A DNA stretch of 64,000 nt from Thermatribacter sp048814795 (GCA_048814795.1 CP184673.1:1860001-1924000), one strand, 5' to 3'; counted from the stretch's first letter, positions 8,700 through 21,386 are shown. The notes: generated by a model from the sequence alone, not told the origin. Program-made: numbers and translations.

Positions 8700-8730
8700 A
8701 AAAAAAGACCTGAGATCTTCTCTCAGGTCT
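8700..8730 (-). terminator. Rho-independent terminator of the rRNA operon
   Basis: Read on the minus strand, a perfect 10-bp stem AGACCTGAGA/TCTCAGGTCT with a five-base loop is followed by a run of at least six T. It lies 16 bases beyond the 5S 3' end and separates the rRNA operon from yebC. Confidence 0.93.
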
Positions 8731-8746
8731 TTCCTGTTCTTTAAAT

Positions 8747-8863
8747 CCCGGCAGCGTCCTACTTTCCCGCCCCGTTGCCAGGGCAGTATCATCGGCGCTG
8801 GAGGGCTTAGCTTCCGGGTTCGGAATGGGACCGGGCGTTTCCCCTCCGCCATGGCCACCGGGA
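8747..8863 (-). rRNA. rrf: 5S ribosomal RNA
   Basis: About 117 nt with the conserved internal segments CCCATTCCGAACCCGGAAG and GGGCGGGAAAGTAGGACGC on the minus strand. The ends pair: CCCGGUGGC at the 5' end with GCUGCCGGG at the 3' end, giving a nine-pair helix I. It follows 23S by about 65 bp and precedes a strong terminator. The exact ends may be off by one to three bases. Confidence 0.95.
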
Positions 8864-8927
8864 AACCTCTGATTCTGCATCTATCAATAAGGCTCTGTAA
8901 TACCTCTTGCTCTCGATAAAGCCTTTG

Positions 8928-11955
<3,028 letters not shown>

Positions 11956-12004
11956 CAAACCTTTCAAGCTTCTACAACAGAAGAAGTATTACAGAGCCTT
12001 ATTT

Positions 12005-12019
12005 ACTTTTCAAGGTGCG
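12005..12019 (-). promoter_or_regulatory. boxA-like antitermination element before 23S
   Basis: Minus-strand CGCACCTTGAAAAGT, an exact 15-base copy of the element in the 16S leader (13933-13947). It resembles the rRNA boxA of Gram-positive bacteria bound by NusB-NusE. Two copies, before 16S and before 23S, is the usual arrangement. Confidence 0.7.
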
Positions 12020-12035
12020 AAGTAGCATCTCTCTC

Positions 12036-12111
12036 TGGTGGAGATGACGGGACTTGAACCCGCGCCCTCCTCGTTGCGAACGAGGCGCTCTCCCGACTGA
12101 GCTACATCCCC
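12036..12111 (-). tRNA. tRNA-Ala, anticodon CGC
   Basis: A 76-nt cloverleaf with encoded CCA. The acceptor pairs GGGGATG with CATCTCC and contains G3:U70, the alanine identity pair. The anticodon arm is CCTCG-TTCGCAA-CGAGG, so the anticodon is CGC, which reads GCG. The rRNA spacer alanine tRNA in most bacteria has TGC. It lies between tRNA-Ile and 23S. Confidence 0.95.
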
Positions 12112-12128
12112 TGAAAATTCTTTCAGCA

Positions 12129-12205
<77 letters not shown>

Positions 12206-12214
12206 AAGAAGAAA

Positions 12215-12231
12215 ATATTCCGCCTACTTCC
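12215..12231. repeat. 3' arm of pre-16S processing stem
   Basis: Plus-strand ATATTCCGCCTACTTCC is the exact 17-base reverse complement of 13914-13930 on the other side of 16S. In the transcript the two arms would pair and enclose the whole 16S, as do the RNase III processing stalks of other bacteria. Confidence 0.8.
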
Positions 12232-12239
12232 CCTTTATA

Positions 12240-13829
<1,590 letters not shown>

Positions 13830-13913
13830 AAATCTATACCTTCTCCCCAGAAAAGGGAGAAGAAATTCTCAGTAAGAGAGTTCAATCTTGGCTGATTGGT
13901 CTATCATACTCAA

Positions 13914-13930
13914 GGAAGTAGGCGGAATAT
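13914..13930. repeat. 5' arm of pre-16S processing stem
   Basis: Plus-strand GGAAGTAGGCGGAATAT is the exact complement of 12215-12231 beyond the 16S 3' end. It lies in the rRNA leader between boxA and 16S. Confidence 0.8.
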
Positions 13931-13932
13931 TC

Positions 13933-13947
13933 ACTTTTCAAGGTGCG
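13933..13947 (-). promoter_or_regulatory. boxA-like antitermination element in 16S leader
   Basis: Minus-strand CGCACCTTGAAAAGT, about 30 bases after the -10 element and identical over 15 bases to the copy in the spacer (12005-12019). Its placement and sequence fit a NusB-NusE boxA. Confidence 0.7.
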
Positions 13948-13978
13948 CTTTGCTTTTCTGCCCCGAAGGGCAAGAGAT

Positions 13979-14007
13979 AATTTAACACAGGAGTTGGAGG
14001 TTGTCAA
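13979..14007 (-). promoter_or_regulatory. rRNA operon promoter
   Basis: On the minus strand, TTGACA (14002-14007) and TAAATT (13979-13984) are separated by exactly 17 bp. The perfect -35 and its position upstream of boxA and 16S make it the likely rRNA promoter. AT-rich sequence upstream (about 14020-14045) could act as an UP element. The rest of 13830-14054 is leader with no gene. Confidence 0.85.
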
Positions 14008-14054
14008 CACAGAAGAACCCTAAATTTGTTAAAAAATTTTGTTAAATATAGTTA

Positions 14055-14870
14055 TTACTCTTCAACCCAAATAGGAAAGGGAGCAAGACCTTCCCTGAGA
14101 ACCAGTCCCTGATAGGGATTAAATGCGTTATAGCCAACTTCTATCAAATAAAGTCCCTGTGGGGGCATACAAAAACGGTGATAAAGTCTGGAAGGCCTGT
14201 CGAGCATTTCTTGCAAGGCAGCTAAACTTTTTCTACCTGTTCCTACTTTCCAGATTTCACCTACCATGATCCTAACCATTTTATAAAGAAACCCATCTCC
14301 CACTACGTCGAAACGAATTAAACCTTTACTTTTTTCCTCCACCCTGAAAGAAAAAACTGTCCGCCAGCAAGAACGGTCGTTGCCACCTGCTGCAGAAAAG
14401 GAGGTAAAATCATGATAACCCACTAACATATTCGCTGCCTTCTGCAATAACTCTAAATCAAACTCTCTTTTTCTCACACCAAAAACAAAGTCACTCCAGA
14501 AGGCGGAAGTAGTGCTTGTCAAAGCAAGAAGATACATATAACGTTTATATCTGACGTCACGACGGGGATGAAAATCTTGAGGAACCTCCAGTAAGTTACG
14601 GATTCTTACTTCCCTGGGTAAACAGGCATTGAGAGCTTTCTTAAGAACACAAAGAGATAATTTTGAGGACACGGAAAAAGTTACCACCTGGCCTACGGCA
14701 TGCACACCAGCATCTGTACGACTCGAAGCTTCGACTATCACGTCATTACCTGTAACTTTGGAAATGGTCCTTTCCAGAATTTCCTGAAAAGTAGAAGTTG
14801 TATTTTTTTGGCGCTGCCAACCGTTATAACCAGTTCCCCTATATTCAACGACACAAACTATCTTACGCAT
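14055..14870 (-). CDS. truA: tRNA pseudouridine(38-40) synthase TruA
   Basis: Converts uridines 38-40 in the tRNA anticodon arm to pseudouridine. The 271 residues contain the YRGTGYNGWQRQ motif at the N-terminus, the catalytic aspartate in SSRTDAGVHAVGQV, and the C-terminal FLYKMVRIMVGEIWKVG segment. The length is somewhat above the usual 245-260, mainly from the C-terminus. It follows ecfT by 16 bp, the same order as in Firmicutes, where rplM and rpsI come next. Here the rRNA operon comes next. Confidence 0.96.
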   Translation of the reverse strand: MRKIVCVVEYRGTGYNGWQRQKNTTSTFQEILERTISKVTGNDVIVEASSRTDAGVHAVGQVVTFSVSSKLSLCVLKKALNACLPREVRIRNLLEVPQDFHPRRDVRYKRYMYLLALTSTTSAFWSDFVFGVRKREFDLELLQKAANMLVGYHDFTSFSAAGGNDRSCWRTVFSFRVEEKSKGLIRFDVVGDGFLYKMVRIMVGEIWKVGTGRKSLAALQEMLDRPSRLYHRFCMPPQGLYLIEVGYNAFNPYQGLVLREGLAPFPIWVEE

Positions 14871-14886
14871 AACTGAGTTAGCAACT

Positions 14887-15690
14887 TCACCAGAAATAAG
14901 AACTCACAGTAATCAAGGTAAAAAGGCTCAAAGAAACAACTAAAAACAAGTAATCACAAAAGGTCATTCTCAGGACTCGCAAACGTGTTCTACCTTCTCC
15001 CCCCCTATAGCATCGAGATTCCATTGCAATAGCCAGTTCGTCAGCCCTTTTAAAAGAATTGATAAAGAGAGGCACCAAAAGAGGCACAAGATTCCTGGCA
15101 CGCTGTATAAAATTACCTGATTCGAAATCCATGCCTCTCGCCTTTTGAGCCTTCATAATGCGATCTGCCTCTTCAAGTAAGGTCGGAATAAAGCGAATAG
15201 CAATAGTCATCATCATGGCCAGCTCGTGGGCTGGAAATCCCCAGCGCTTGAAAGGGGAAAGAAGATATTCTATCCCGTCAGTCAACTCCACCGGAGAAGT
15301 GGTCAGAGTTAAAAGAGAGGTAACCATTATAAGTAAACATAACCTGACTACAATAAAAACACCTCTTTGCAGTCCCGTCATAGATATATGAATAAAACCG
15401 CGTTCATAAACATACTCACCAGGAGTGAAAAAAATATGCAATACAAGAGTCAACACTAACAAAAATAAAATAGGCTTTAAGCTGCGAAACAAATATCCCA
15501 AAGGAACATGTGCCAGAGAAACCAAGAAACCAACCATAATGCCAACCAGCAAAAAAGCGAGCCATCCTTTAATTAAGAAAAGCTCGATAATCGCCACTCC
15601 TGCAAAGATTATTTTTGCCCGTGGGTCAAGTCGGTGTATAGGAGAATCAATCGGTATGTATTGTCCTACTACCAGACTTCTACCAAACAT
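14887..15690 (-). CDS. ecfT: Energy-coupling factor transporter transmembrane protein EcfT
   Basis: Membrane scaffold that links the two ECF ATPases to interchangeable vitamin- or metal-binding S components. The 267 residues have the N-terminal DSPIHRLDPRAKI motif, several hydrophobic helices, and the coupling motifs ADRIMKAQKARGMDFE and AIAMESRCY. Its start overlaps the end of the upstream ATPase gene by 11 bp, with GGAGAAG serving as the ribosome site. No S component is seen in the window, so it probably serves several encoded elsewhere. Confidence 0.93.
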   Translation of the reverse strand: MFGRSLVVGQYIPIDSPIHRLDPRAKIIFAGVAIIELFLIKGWLAFLLVGIMVGFLVSLAHVPLGYLFRSLKPILFLLVLTLVLHIFFTPGEYVYERGFIHISMTGLQRGVFIVVRLCLLIMVTSLLTLTTSPVELTDGIEYLLSPFKRWGFPAHELAMMMTIAIRFIPTLLEEADRIMKAQKARGMDFESGNFIQRARNLVPLLVPLFINSFKRADELAIAMESRCYRGGEGRTRLRVLRMTFCDYLFLVVSLSLFTLITVSSYFW

Positions 15691-16543
15691 TTTTCTTCTC
15701 CAAAATCTTTTTCAAAACGGCCTCAGCAAGTTCATGGGGGGTTAACAAAGAGGGTTCAACATCAAAGCCCTTTTGACGAAGCATAAAAGCCGTCTGAACA
15801 GTTACGGGAGGTTTGATGCCATATTCTTCAAGAGAAAACTGAGTAAATACCTCACGGGTAGTACCGTCAATTGCTATTTGACCATCGTGCATAACCAAAA
15901 TACGTTCACAAACAATAACTAAATCTTCCATACTATGAGAAACCAGAACTAAGGTCAATCCTTCTTTTTTGCGCAGTTCTTTCAAGTTTAAGAGTATGCT
16001 TCTCTTCCCTTGAGGATCCAGACCAGCAGTGGGTTCATCCAAAACCAAAACCTCGGGGCGCATCGATAATATACTGGCAATGGCTACCCTGCGCATTTGG
16101 CCACCACTAAGTTCAAATGGAGTACGATCCTTTATTTCTTCATAGTCAAGTCCCACCATAGCGATAGCCCAACGAACTGTTTCTTCAAGCGCTTCTCCGG
16201 TGATTCCCATATTCCGAGGCCCAAAAGCTACTTCATTAAAAACGGTTTCTTCAAACATTTGGTGTTCGGGATATTGAAAAACCAGACCTACCTTTTTCCT
16301 GATATTTTTAAGATTTATCCCTTTGGTTTTAGTGTTTATGCCATCAACCCAAACCTCACCTTGCTGAGGCAATAAAAGAGCATTAAAATGCTGCACAAGC
16401 GTGGACTTACCACATCCTGTCCTGCCTACTATGCCCACGCTCTCTCCTTTATCAATGACAAGATTAACGTCGCGAAGCGCCTTGGTCTCAAAGGGTGTAC
16501 CCGGGAAGTAAGTAAAATGAACCCGCTCTAAACGAATGAACAT
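15680..16543 (-). CDS. ecfA2: Energy-coupling factor transporter ATPase (EcfA2-type)
   Basis: One of the two ABC ATPases powering ECF transporters. The 287 residues show Walker A GRTGCGKSTLVQ, Q-loop VFQYPEHQMFEETV, signature ELSGGQMRRVAIA, Walker B EVLVLDEPTAGLDP, and H-loop SHSMEDL. The C-terminal domain follows the usual ECF pattern. The call as the second ATPase rests on its position before ecfT and on the VHFTYFPGTPFETKALRDV start. It overlaps the neighbouring ATPase gene by 16 bp. Confidence 0.94.
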   Translation of the reverse strand: MFIRLERVHFTYFPGTPFETKALRDVNLVIDKGESVGIVGRTGCGKSTLVQHFNALLLPQQGEVWVDGINTKTKGINLKNIRKKVGLVFQYPEHQMFEETVFNEVAFGPRNMGITGEALEETVRWAIAMVGLDYEEIKDRTPFELSGGQMRRVAIASILSMRPEVLVLDEPTAGLDPQGKRSILLNLKELRKKEGLTLVLVSHSMEDLVIVCERILVMHDGQIAIDGTTREVFTQFSLEEYGIKPPVTVQTAFMLRQKGFDVEPSLLTPHELAEAVLKKILEKKNVW

Positions 16544-17364
16544 AGCTCGTCTACCAATTCTTCTTTTTTAAGAGGAATGTTCTTAAAAAGCTGGGGTATT
16601 TTTTGTTTTATGAGCACTGCAGTCTCAGCAATCTGAGGAGCTTCCAAACCCCATTTTTTAAGATTTTCGACCTGGGAAAAAATTTCACGCGGGGTCCCTG
16701 AAGCAACAATTGTGCCTTCATCCATAACTAAAACCCTGTCCGCTTCCACTGCTTCCTCTACGTAATGAGTGATGTGAAAAATCGTAAACGAATGTTTGAG
16801 CTTTAAAAGCAAATTTAAAAGATCTTCTCTGGCCTCGGGATCCAGCATGGATGTAGCTTCATCAAGCACCAAATATTTGGGAGCCATCGCCAAAACTCCT
16901 GCAATAGCTATTTTCTGTTTTTGCCCACCGGAAAGCAAGTGGGGTTCTCTTTTTTTGAAATCAGACATGCCAACCATTTCAAGAGCCTCATCCACCCTCC
17001 TGCGTATTTCATGAGAGGGCAAACCCAGGTTCTCTGGTCCAAAAGCAACATCCTCTTCAACTGTAGTCGCAATAAGCTGGTTATCAGGGTTTTGAAAGAC
17101 CAAGCCCACCTTTTGCCTAACTTCCCAAACAAGCTCCAAATCTTTAGTATTTATTCCTTCCACCAAAACATCCCCGCGCTTGGGAACCAGAAGAGCATTG
17201 CAGTGTCTGGCCAGGGTTGATTTGCCAGAACCATTTCTACCCAAAAGCACCACAAACTCTCCATCATTAATGGTTAGGCTAACATCTTTCAAAACTTCCT
17301 GGATGTTATCAAAAATTTGGTCTTCTTCAGCGTACCAAAAACTTACTTTCCGAAACTCTATCAT
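16528..17364 (-). CDS. ecfA1: Energy-coupling factor transporter ATPase (EcfA1-type)
   Basis: First ABC ATPase of the ECF core. The motifs are Walker A GRNGSGKSTLARH, Q-loop VFQNPDNQLIATTVEED, signature LLSGGQKQKIAIA, Walker B KYLVLDEATSMLDP, and H-loop THYVEEAV. I choose ATG 17364 (278 aa, starting MIEFRKVSFWY) rather than the TTG five codons upstream, because that TTG abuts the U-tract of the rplQ terminator and has no ribosome site. With the ATG start only a weak GGA precedes it. The gene follows rplQ, as in Firmicutes, but behind a terminator. Confidence 0.92.
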   Translation of the reverse strand: MIEFRKVSFWYAEEDQIFDNIQEVLKDVSLTINDGEFVVLLGRNGSGKSTLARHCNALLVPKRGDVLVEGINTKDLELVWEVRQKVGLVFQNPDNQLIATTVEEDVAFGPENLGLPSHEIRRRVDEALEMVGMSDFKKREPHLLSGGQKQKIAIAGVLAMAPKYLVLDEATSMLDPEAREDLLNLLLKLKHSFTIFHITHYVEEAVEADRVLVMDEGTIVASGTPREIFSQVENLKKWGLEAPQIAETAVLIKQKIPQLFKNIPLKKEELVDELCSFV

Positions 17365-17377
17365 AGCAATTGTCCAC

Positions 17378-17402
17378 AAAAAAAGGCCAGCTTTTGCTGG
17401 CC
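17378..17402 (-). terminator. Terminator after rplQ
   Basis: Minus-strand GGCCAGC, four-base loop AAAA, GCTGGCC, then seven T. It ends the long rpoB-to-rplQ cluster 24 bases after the rplQ stop and lies only 13 bases before the ecfA1 ATG, so ecf expression would depend on read-through or an unseen promoter. Confidence 0.9.
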
Positions 17403-17426
17403 TTCAAAAACACAGGGCTTCAAGCA

Positions 17427-17783
17427 TTACTCACTAATTATTTCTACGATGGCCAGAGGAGCACCATCTCCTCTTCGAAAACCAGCTTTGATAAGTCTAC
17501 AATAACCACCTTTTCTGTCCCTCATCCTGGGAACAATACTCCGCATAAGCATCTTAAAAGCCTCTTTATCCCTAACCCAAGAAACAACCTGCCTCATTGA
17601 AGCATTGTCACCTTTGATAGCCAGAGAAACTACTCGCTCAAAGTATCTTTTCAAGACCTTACCCTTTTTTTCGGTAGTTTCAATCCTTCCAGACTTAATC
17701 AGAGAAACAACCATATTGGCCAGCATGCTCTCTTTATGGGAGGTTGTTCTGCCCAGTTTTTCGGTCCTCTTTCTATGCCTCAT
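17427..17783 (-). CDS. rplQ: 50S ribosomal protein L17
   Basis: Large-subunit protein near the exit of the peptide tunnel. The 118 residues begin MRHRKRTEKLGRTTSHKES, the family signature, with RPRMRDRKGG-like basic C-terminal segments (VPRMRDRKGGYCRL). The length is normal. The ATG overlaps the rpoA stop (ATGA), so the two are translationally coupled. Last gene of the alpha operon. Confidence 0.98.
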   Translation of the reverse strand: MRHRKRTEKLGRTTSHKESMLANMVVSLIKSGRIETTEKKGKVLKRYFERVVSLAIKGDNASMRQVVSWVRDKEAFKMLMRSIVPRMRDRKGGYCRLIKAGFRRGDGAPLAIVEIISE

Positions 17784-18775
17784 TCTCCGACACCTCTTTT
17801 CTCAGCGTTGCTCGAAGAAAGAAACCTCTGCTGCACCTTTTCCAGAATCTCTTCGTAAGTTTTCTGACCCAAATTTTTTATTTTCTTCAAGTCCTCAGGT
17901 CGGTTGCGAACAACTTCCAGAAGTTCTCTAAGAGTATTTATCTTGGCCCTCTTCAGACAATTGATAGCCCGTACTGATAGATCGATATCCTCGATTGGAA
18001 CTTCTTCTTCAAACTCCTCCAACGTTTCCTCAGAGGTATCAGCTTTAACCCCTGTTTCACCAATCCTTTCTCTCAAGAGCTCCAAAAGATAAGAAAAATT
18101 ATCTCTCAGAAGCTCAAGGGCTCTTTCCATGGCTTCTTGGGGAGTAATGGCTCCATTGGTCCAAATCTCCACCACTAATTTATCGTAGTTGGTAAACTGC
18201 CCAACTCGGGTATCCAGTACTTGATAATTCACCTTTTTCACCGGTGTAAAGACGGAATCAACCGGGATGATGTCCAGCTCGCGATATTTGGTTTCGTCCG
18301 CTTCCTGATATCCTTTACCACGAGCAACGTATATTCTGACCACAAGATGGCCTTCCTCATTAACTTCAGCTATGTAATGGTCAGGATTAATTATCTCAAC
18401 ATTGCTATTTTTCTGTATGTCAGCGCCTGTTACCACCTTTATATGGCCTGGTTCGCCTTTAACATCGAGATATAAAATTTCTTCCTTCGAGTGACTCTTC
18501 AATACCAGACCTTTAAGATTCAAAATAATATCTGAAACATCCTCCCGAACCCCAGGGAGGACAGAGAACTCGTGCATAACTCCCTCTATCTGTACAGCCG
18601 TCACTGCACTACCTTCTATGGAAGAAAGAAGAACCCTACGCAGAGCATTACCAATGGTAATGCCCCATCCCGCTTCCAGAGGTTCAATCAAAAACTTACC
18701 GTACAAATTAGGAGGTTGAATGTCTTCTCTAACCTCCACAATTTCACACTTCATTAACTCCCTTAAGTCATACAT
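17780..18775 (-). CDS. rpoA: DNA-directed RNA polymerase subunit alpha
   Basis: Alpha dimerises to nucleate RNA polymerase assembly, and its C-terminal domain contacts activators and UP elements. The 331 residues contain LEAGWGITIGNALRRVLLSSIEG in the N-terminal domain and a C-terminal domain with DLSVRAINCLKRANI-like sequence (ELSVRSYN equivalent) and LRELLEVVRNRPEDLKKIKNLG. I chose ATG 18775 because GAGGTG lies seven bases upstream; an in-frame TTG at 18790 has no ribosome site. It follows rpsD by 18 bp. Confidence 0.97.
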   Translation of the reverse strand: MYDLRELMKCEIVEVREDIQPPNLYGKFLIEPLEAGWGITIGNALRRVLLSSIEGSAVTAVQIEGVMHEFSVLPGVREDVSDIILNLKGLVLKSHSKEEILYLDVKGEPGHIKVVTGADIQKNSNVEIINPDHYIAEVNEEGHLVVRIYVARGKGYQEADETKYRELDIIPVDSVFTPVKKVNYQVLDTRVGQFTNYDKLVVEIWTNGAITPQEAMERALELLRDNFSYLLELLRERIGETGVKADTSEETLEEFEEEVPIEDIDLSVRAINCLKRAKINTLRELLEVVRNRPEDLKKIKNLGQKTYEEILEKVQQRFLSSSNAEKRGVGE

Positions 18776-18793
18776 TGACCAACACCTCAAAAA

Positions 18794-19420
18794 TTATTTA
18801 GAGTAGAACTCTACTATCAATTGCTCCTGTACAGGATATTCAATGTCTTCCCGGGTTGGCTCCCTCAAAATGGTAGCTCTCAAATTGGCCGTATCTACAT
18901 CTATCCACTGAGGAGGAGTAATGCCTAAATCTTGCTCAAGAGCAGATTTTATCCTTTCGTTGTTTTTCCCCCTGGGGGAAACTTCTATGACATCGCCTTT
19001 GTCAACCAGATAAGAAGGGATATTGACTTTTTTGCCGTTAACCAAAAAGTGACCATGCAGAACCATCTGGCGAGCCTCAGCACGGGAACCGGCTAAACCC
19101 ATTCTAAAAACCACGTTATCAAGTCTTCTTTCTAACAAAGACAGGAGATTTTCACCAGTCACTCCCGGCATTTTGGAAGCCCTGGAGAAATAATTCTTAA
19201 ATTGGTTTTCAGAAATTCCATAAATGAAGCGAACCTTCTGCTTTTCTCTCAACTGAATTCCATAACCAGAAAGCCTTCTCCGAGCACCTTTGTGAACACC
19301 AGGAGGAAAGGGTCTTTTCTCAAAAGCACATTTGTCGGTGTAACAACGTTCCCCTTTCAGGAAAAGCTTCATACCCTGTCTTCTACACAACCTGCATTTA
19401 GAACCTGTATATCGAGACAT
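18794..19420 (-). CDS. rpsD: 30S ribosomal protein S4
   Basis: Primary 16S-binding protein that organises the 5' domain. The 208 residues begin MSRYTGSKCRLC and carry four cysteines (9, 12, 26, 31), the zinc-binding form of S4. The S4 RNA-binding domain is at about residues 97-160, with LERRLDNVVFRMGLA. ATG 19420 is chosen because GGAGG lies upstream and the protein then starts at the conserved MSRYTG. S4 is a known autoregulator of the alpha operon in other bacteria. Confidence 0.97.
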   Translation of the reverse strand: MSRYTGSKCRLCRRQGMKLFLKGERCYTDKCAFEKRPFPPGVHKGARRRLSGYGIQLREKQKVRFIYGISENQFKNYFSRASKMPGVTGENLLSLLERRLDNVVFRMGLAGSRAEARQMVLHGHFLVNGKKVNIPSYLVDKGDVIEVSPRGKNNERIKSALEQDLGITPPQWIDVDTANLRATILREPTREDIEYPVQEQLIVEFYSK

Positions 19421-19438
19421 GTTTATCAAAACCTCCTA

Positions 19439-19825
19439 CTACACTCTTCTTTGTTTGGGAGGTCGGCATCCATTATGAGGAATAGGTGTCACATCTTTGA
19501 TGGAATTAATCACCAACCCCGCAGCCTGTAAAGCACGTATAGCGGTCTCACGACCAGACCCTGGACCCTTGACAAGAACCTCTACTTCCCGCAAACCCTG
19601 GTCCATGGCCTTTCGAGCCGCTTGTTCAGCCGCCAATTGCGCCGCAAAAGGAGTACCCTTCTTGGTGCCTTTAAAACCCACAGTACCGGCACTCGCCCAG
19701 GCAATAACATTGCCTTCTTTGTCACTAATAGTAATGATTGTATTATTAAACGTAGATTTTATATGCGCAATACCCTCCCTAATTAGCTTTTTTTCCTTTC
19801 TTTTCCTTCGAGTCCTACGAGCCAA
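19439..19825 (-). CDS. rpsK: 30S ribosomal protein S11
   Basis: Platform protein of the small subunit contacting 16S near the mRNA exit. The 128 residues contain AHIKSTFNNTIITISD and KGPGSGRETAIRALQ, both diagnostic, and end in CRPPKQRRV. The start is TTG (M-A-R-R), with GGGAGG ten bases upstream. It lies between rpsM and rpsD as in the usual alpha operon. Confidence 0.97.
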   Translation of the reverse strand: MARRTRRKRKEKKLIREGIAHIKSTFNNTIITISDKEGNVIAWASAGTVGFKGTKKGTPFAAQLAAEQAARKAMDQGLREVEVLVKGPGSGRETAIRALQAAGLVINSIKDVTPIPHNGCRPPKQRRV

Positions 19826-19850
19826 TTCTAAACGACCTCCCTTATAAATT

Positions 19851-20219
19851 TTACTTACCGCGCTTTACTCCCACTGTTCTACGAGGACCTTTTCTGGTTC
19901 GGGCGTTAGTTCTCGTCCTTTGCCCCCTAACAGGCATCCCTCGACGATGTCGTAAACCCCTATAACACCCGATAGCCATAAGCCGCTTAATGTTTTGGGA
20001 AATTTGGGCCCTAAGTTCACCTTCAACTGGATACTTTTCGACTTCTTTTTGAATCCTGTTTACCTCTTCATCAGTAAGATCCTTTACTTTGATATCGGGA
20101 CTTACTCCTGCATCTTCCAAAATTTTCTTTGCCAAACTTTTACCTATACCAAATATGTAAGTTAAAGCTATATCAATTCTTTTGTTGACTGGTAAATCAA
20201 CCCCAGCTATTCGGGCCAT
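19851..20219 (-). CDS. rpsM: 30S ribosomal protein S13
   Basis: Head protein of the small subunit that touches the P-site tRNA and bridges to the large subunit. The 122 residues begin MARIAGVDLPVNKRIDIALTYI and contain GLRHRRGMPVRGQRTRTNART, the conserved basic tail. The length is normal. GGAGGT is ten bases before the ATG. It is 14 bp after rpmJ. Confidence 0.98.
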   Translation of the reverse strand: MARIAGVDLPVNKRIDIALTYIFGIGKSLAKKILEDAGVSPDIKVKDLTDEEVNRIQKEVEKYPVEGELRAQISQNIKRLMAIGCYRGLRHRRGMPVRGQRTRTNARTRKGPRRTVGVKRGK

Positions 20220-20233
20220 CTTAGCTGTACCTC

Positions 20234-20347
20234 CTAACCTTGACGCTGCTTGTGTCTTGGATTAGAGCACACAACCAGAACTCTGTTCTTGCGTCTAATT
20301 ACTTTACACTTCTCACATCTTGGTTTTACAGATGAACGAACCCTCAT
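20234..20347 (-). CDS. rpmJ: 50S ribosomal protein L36
   Basis: Smallest large-subunit protein, 37 residues: it starts MRVRSSVKPRCEKC and ends RHKQRQG. Cys11, Cys14, Cys27 and His32 form the zinc site of the C+ form of L36. AGGAGG lies seven bases before the ATG. It sits between infA and rpsM, its standard place. I translated it directly from the minus strand. Confidence 0.97.
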   Translation of the reverse strand: MRVRSSVKPRCEKCKVIRRKNRVLVVCSNPRHKQRQG

Positions 20348-20394
20348 TTTAATACCTCCTAGCATCAATTGCAAGTTTTACCAAGTAAATCAAT

Positions 20395-20619
20395 CTATTT
20401 GTGACGATATATTATTCTTCCCCTGGTAGGATCATACTTGGAAATCTGTACAGTAACTTTATCACCTGGAAGGATGCGAATATAATGCATACGCATTTTA
20501 CCAGAAATATGAGCCAAAACTTTTCTGCCATTTTGAAGTTCTACTTTAAACATTGCATTCGGCAAGGGTTCAATAACCGTGCCGACTACTTCGATAACAT
20601 CATCTCTGGATCTGGGCAT
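20395..20619 (-). CDS. infA: Translation initiation factor IF-1
   Basis: OB-fold protein that blocks the ribosomal A site during initiation. The 74 residues have the family core VIEPLPNAMFKVELQNG, HISGKMRMHYIRILPGDKV and SKYDPTRGRIIYR. The N-terminus MPRSRDDVIEVVG is normal. Its ATG overlaps the map stop by one base (TAATG). The context map-infA-rpmJ-rpsM is standard. Confidence 0.97.
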   Translation of the reverse strand: MPRSRDDVIEVVGTVIEPLPNAMFKVELQNGRKVLAHISGKMRMHYIRILPGDKVTVQISKYDPTRGRIIYRHK

Positions 20620-21386
20620 TATCTCGCTTCATCCCCTCTCTTTATCGCTGTCAAAATTTCTGGACCATCTTTAGTTACCATAACTGTATGTTCAAAATGA
20701 GCTGACAGCCCTCCATCAACAGTAACCACTGTCCATCCGTCTTCAAGAATTCTTACTTTATAGTCCTTCTCGTTAACCATAGGCTCGATAGCCAACACCA
20801 TACCTTCTTCTATGACCGGTCCACTTTCTCTTTTGCCAAAATTAGGTATTTGAGGTTCCTCATGTAAAGCTGTTCCAACACCATGACCCACAAAATCACG
20901 AACTACCGAAAAACCCGCCTTTTCAACCGTTCTTTGAATACTCCAGGAAATATCCCCAATTCTTTTTCCGGGCAATGCATTGCTTATTCCAGCAAAAAGA
21001 GCCTTACGAGTCACCTCGATCAACTTCAAAGCCCGCGGGTTACCATTCCCCACTACAACACTAAAAGCTGCATCGACATAAAATCCTTCATATACTACTC
21101 CGATATCTATGCTCACCAGATCTCCTTCTTTAATTGTCCTTTCTCCAGGTATACCATGCACAACCTCATCATTGATAGAAACACATATCGATGCAGGGTA
21201 ACCCCTATAACCCTTAAAGGCTGGTTCGGCTCCGTGCTCCTTGATAATACTTTCAGCCACTTCATCAAGAAAACAAGTCTTTATACCTGGAGCAACCAAG
21301 GTGCGAAGCCTTTCCATCACCAAAGCCAGTATTTGCCCGCTTTTTTTTATTTTTTTGATATCCTTAGATAAAGTTATCTTACTCAT
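20619..21386 (-). CDS. map: Methionine aminopeptidase, type I
   Basis: Removes the initiator methionine from new proteins. The 255 residues show the pita-bread fold motifs: ICVSINDEVVHGIPG with the conserved histidine, VSIDIGVVYEGFYVDAA with the two aspartate metal ligands, GHGVGTALHEEPQIPNF with the histidine ligand, VLAIEPMVN with a glutamate, and the final glutamate in SAHFEHTVMV. It overlaps the adk stop by four bases. Confidence 0.97.
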   Translation of the reverse strand: MSKITLSKDIKKIKKSGQILALVMERLRTLVAPGIKTCFLDEVAESIIKEHGAEPAFKGYRGYPASICVSINDEVVHGIPGERTIKEGDLVSIDIGVVYEGFYVDAAFSVVVGNGNPRALKLIEVTRKALFAGISNALPGKRIGDISWSIQRTVEKAGFSVVRDFVGHGVGTALHEEPQIPNFGKRESGPVIEEGMVLAIEPMVNEKDYKVRILEDGWTVVTVDGGLSAHFEHTVMVTKDGPEILTAIKRGDEAR

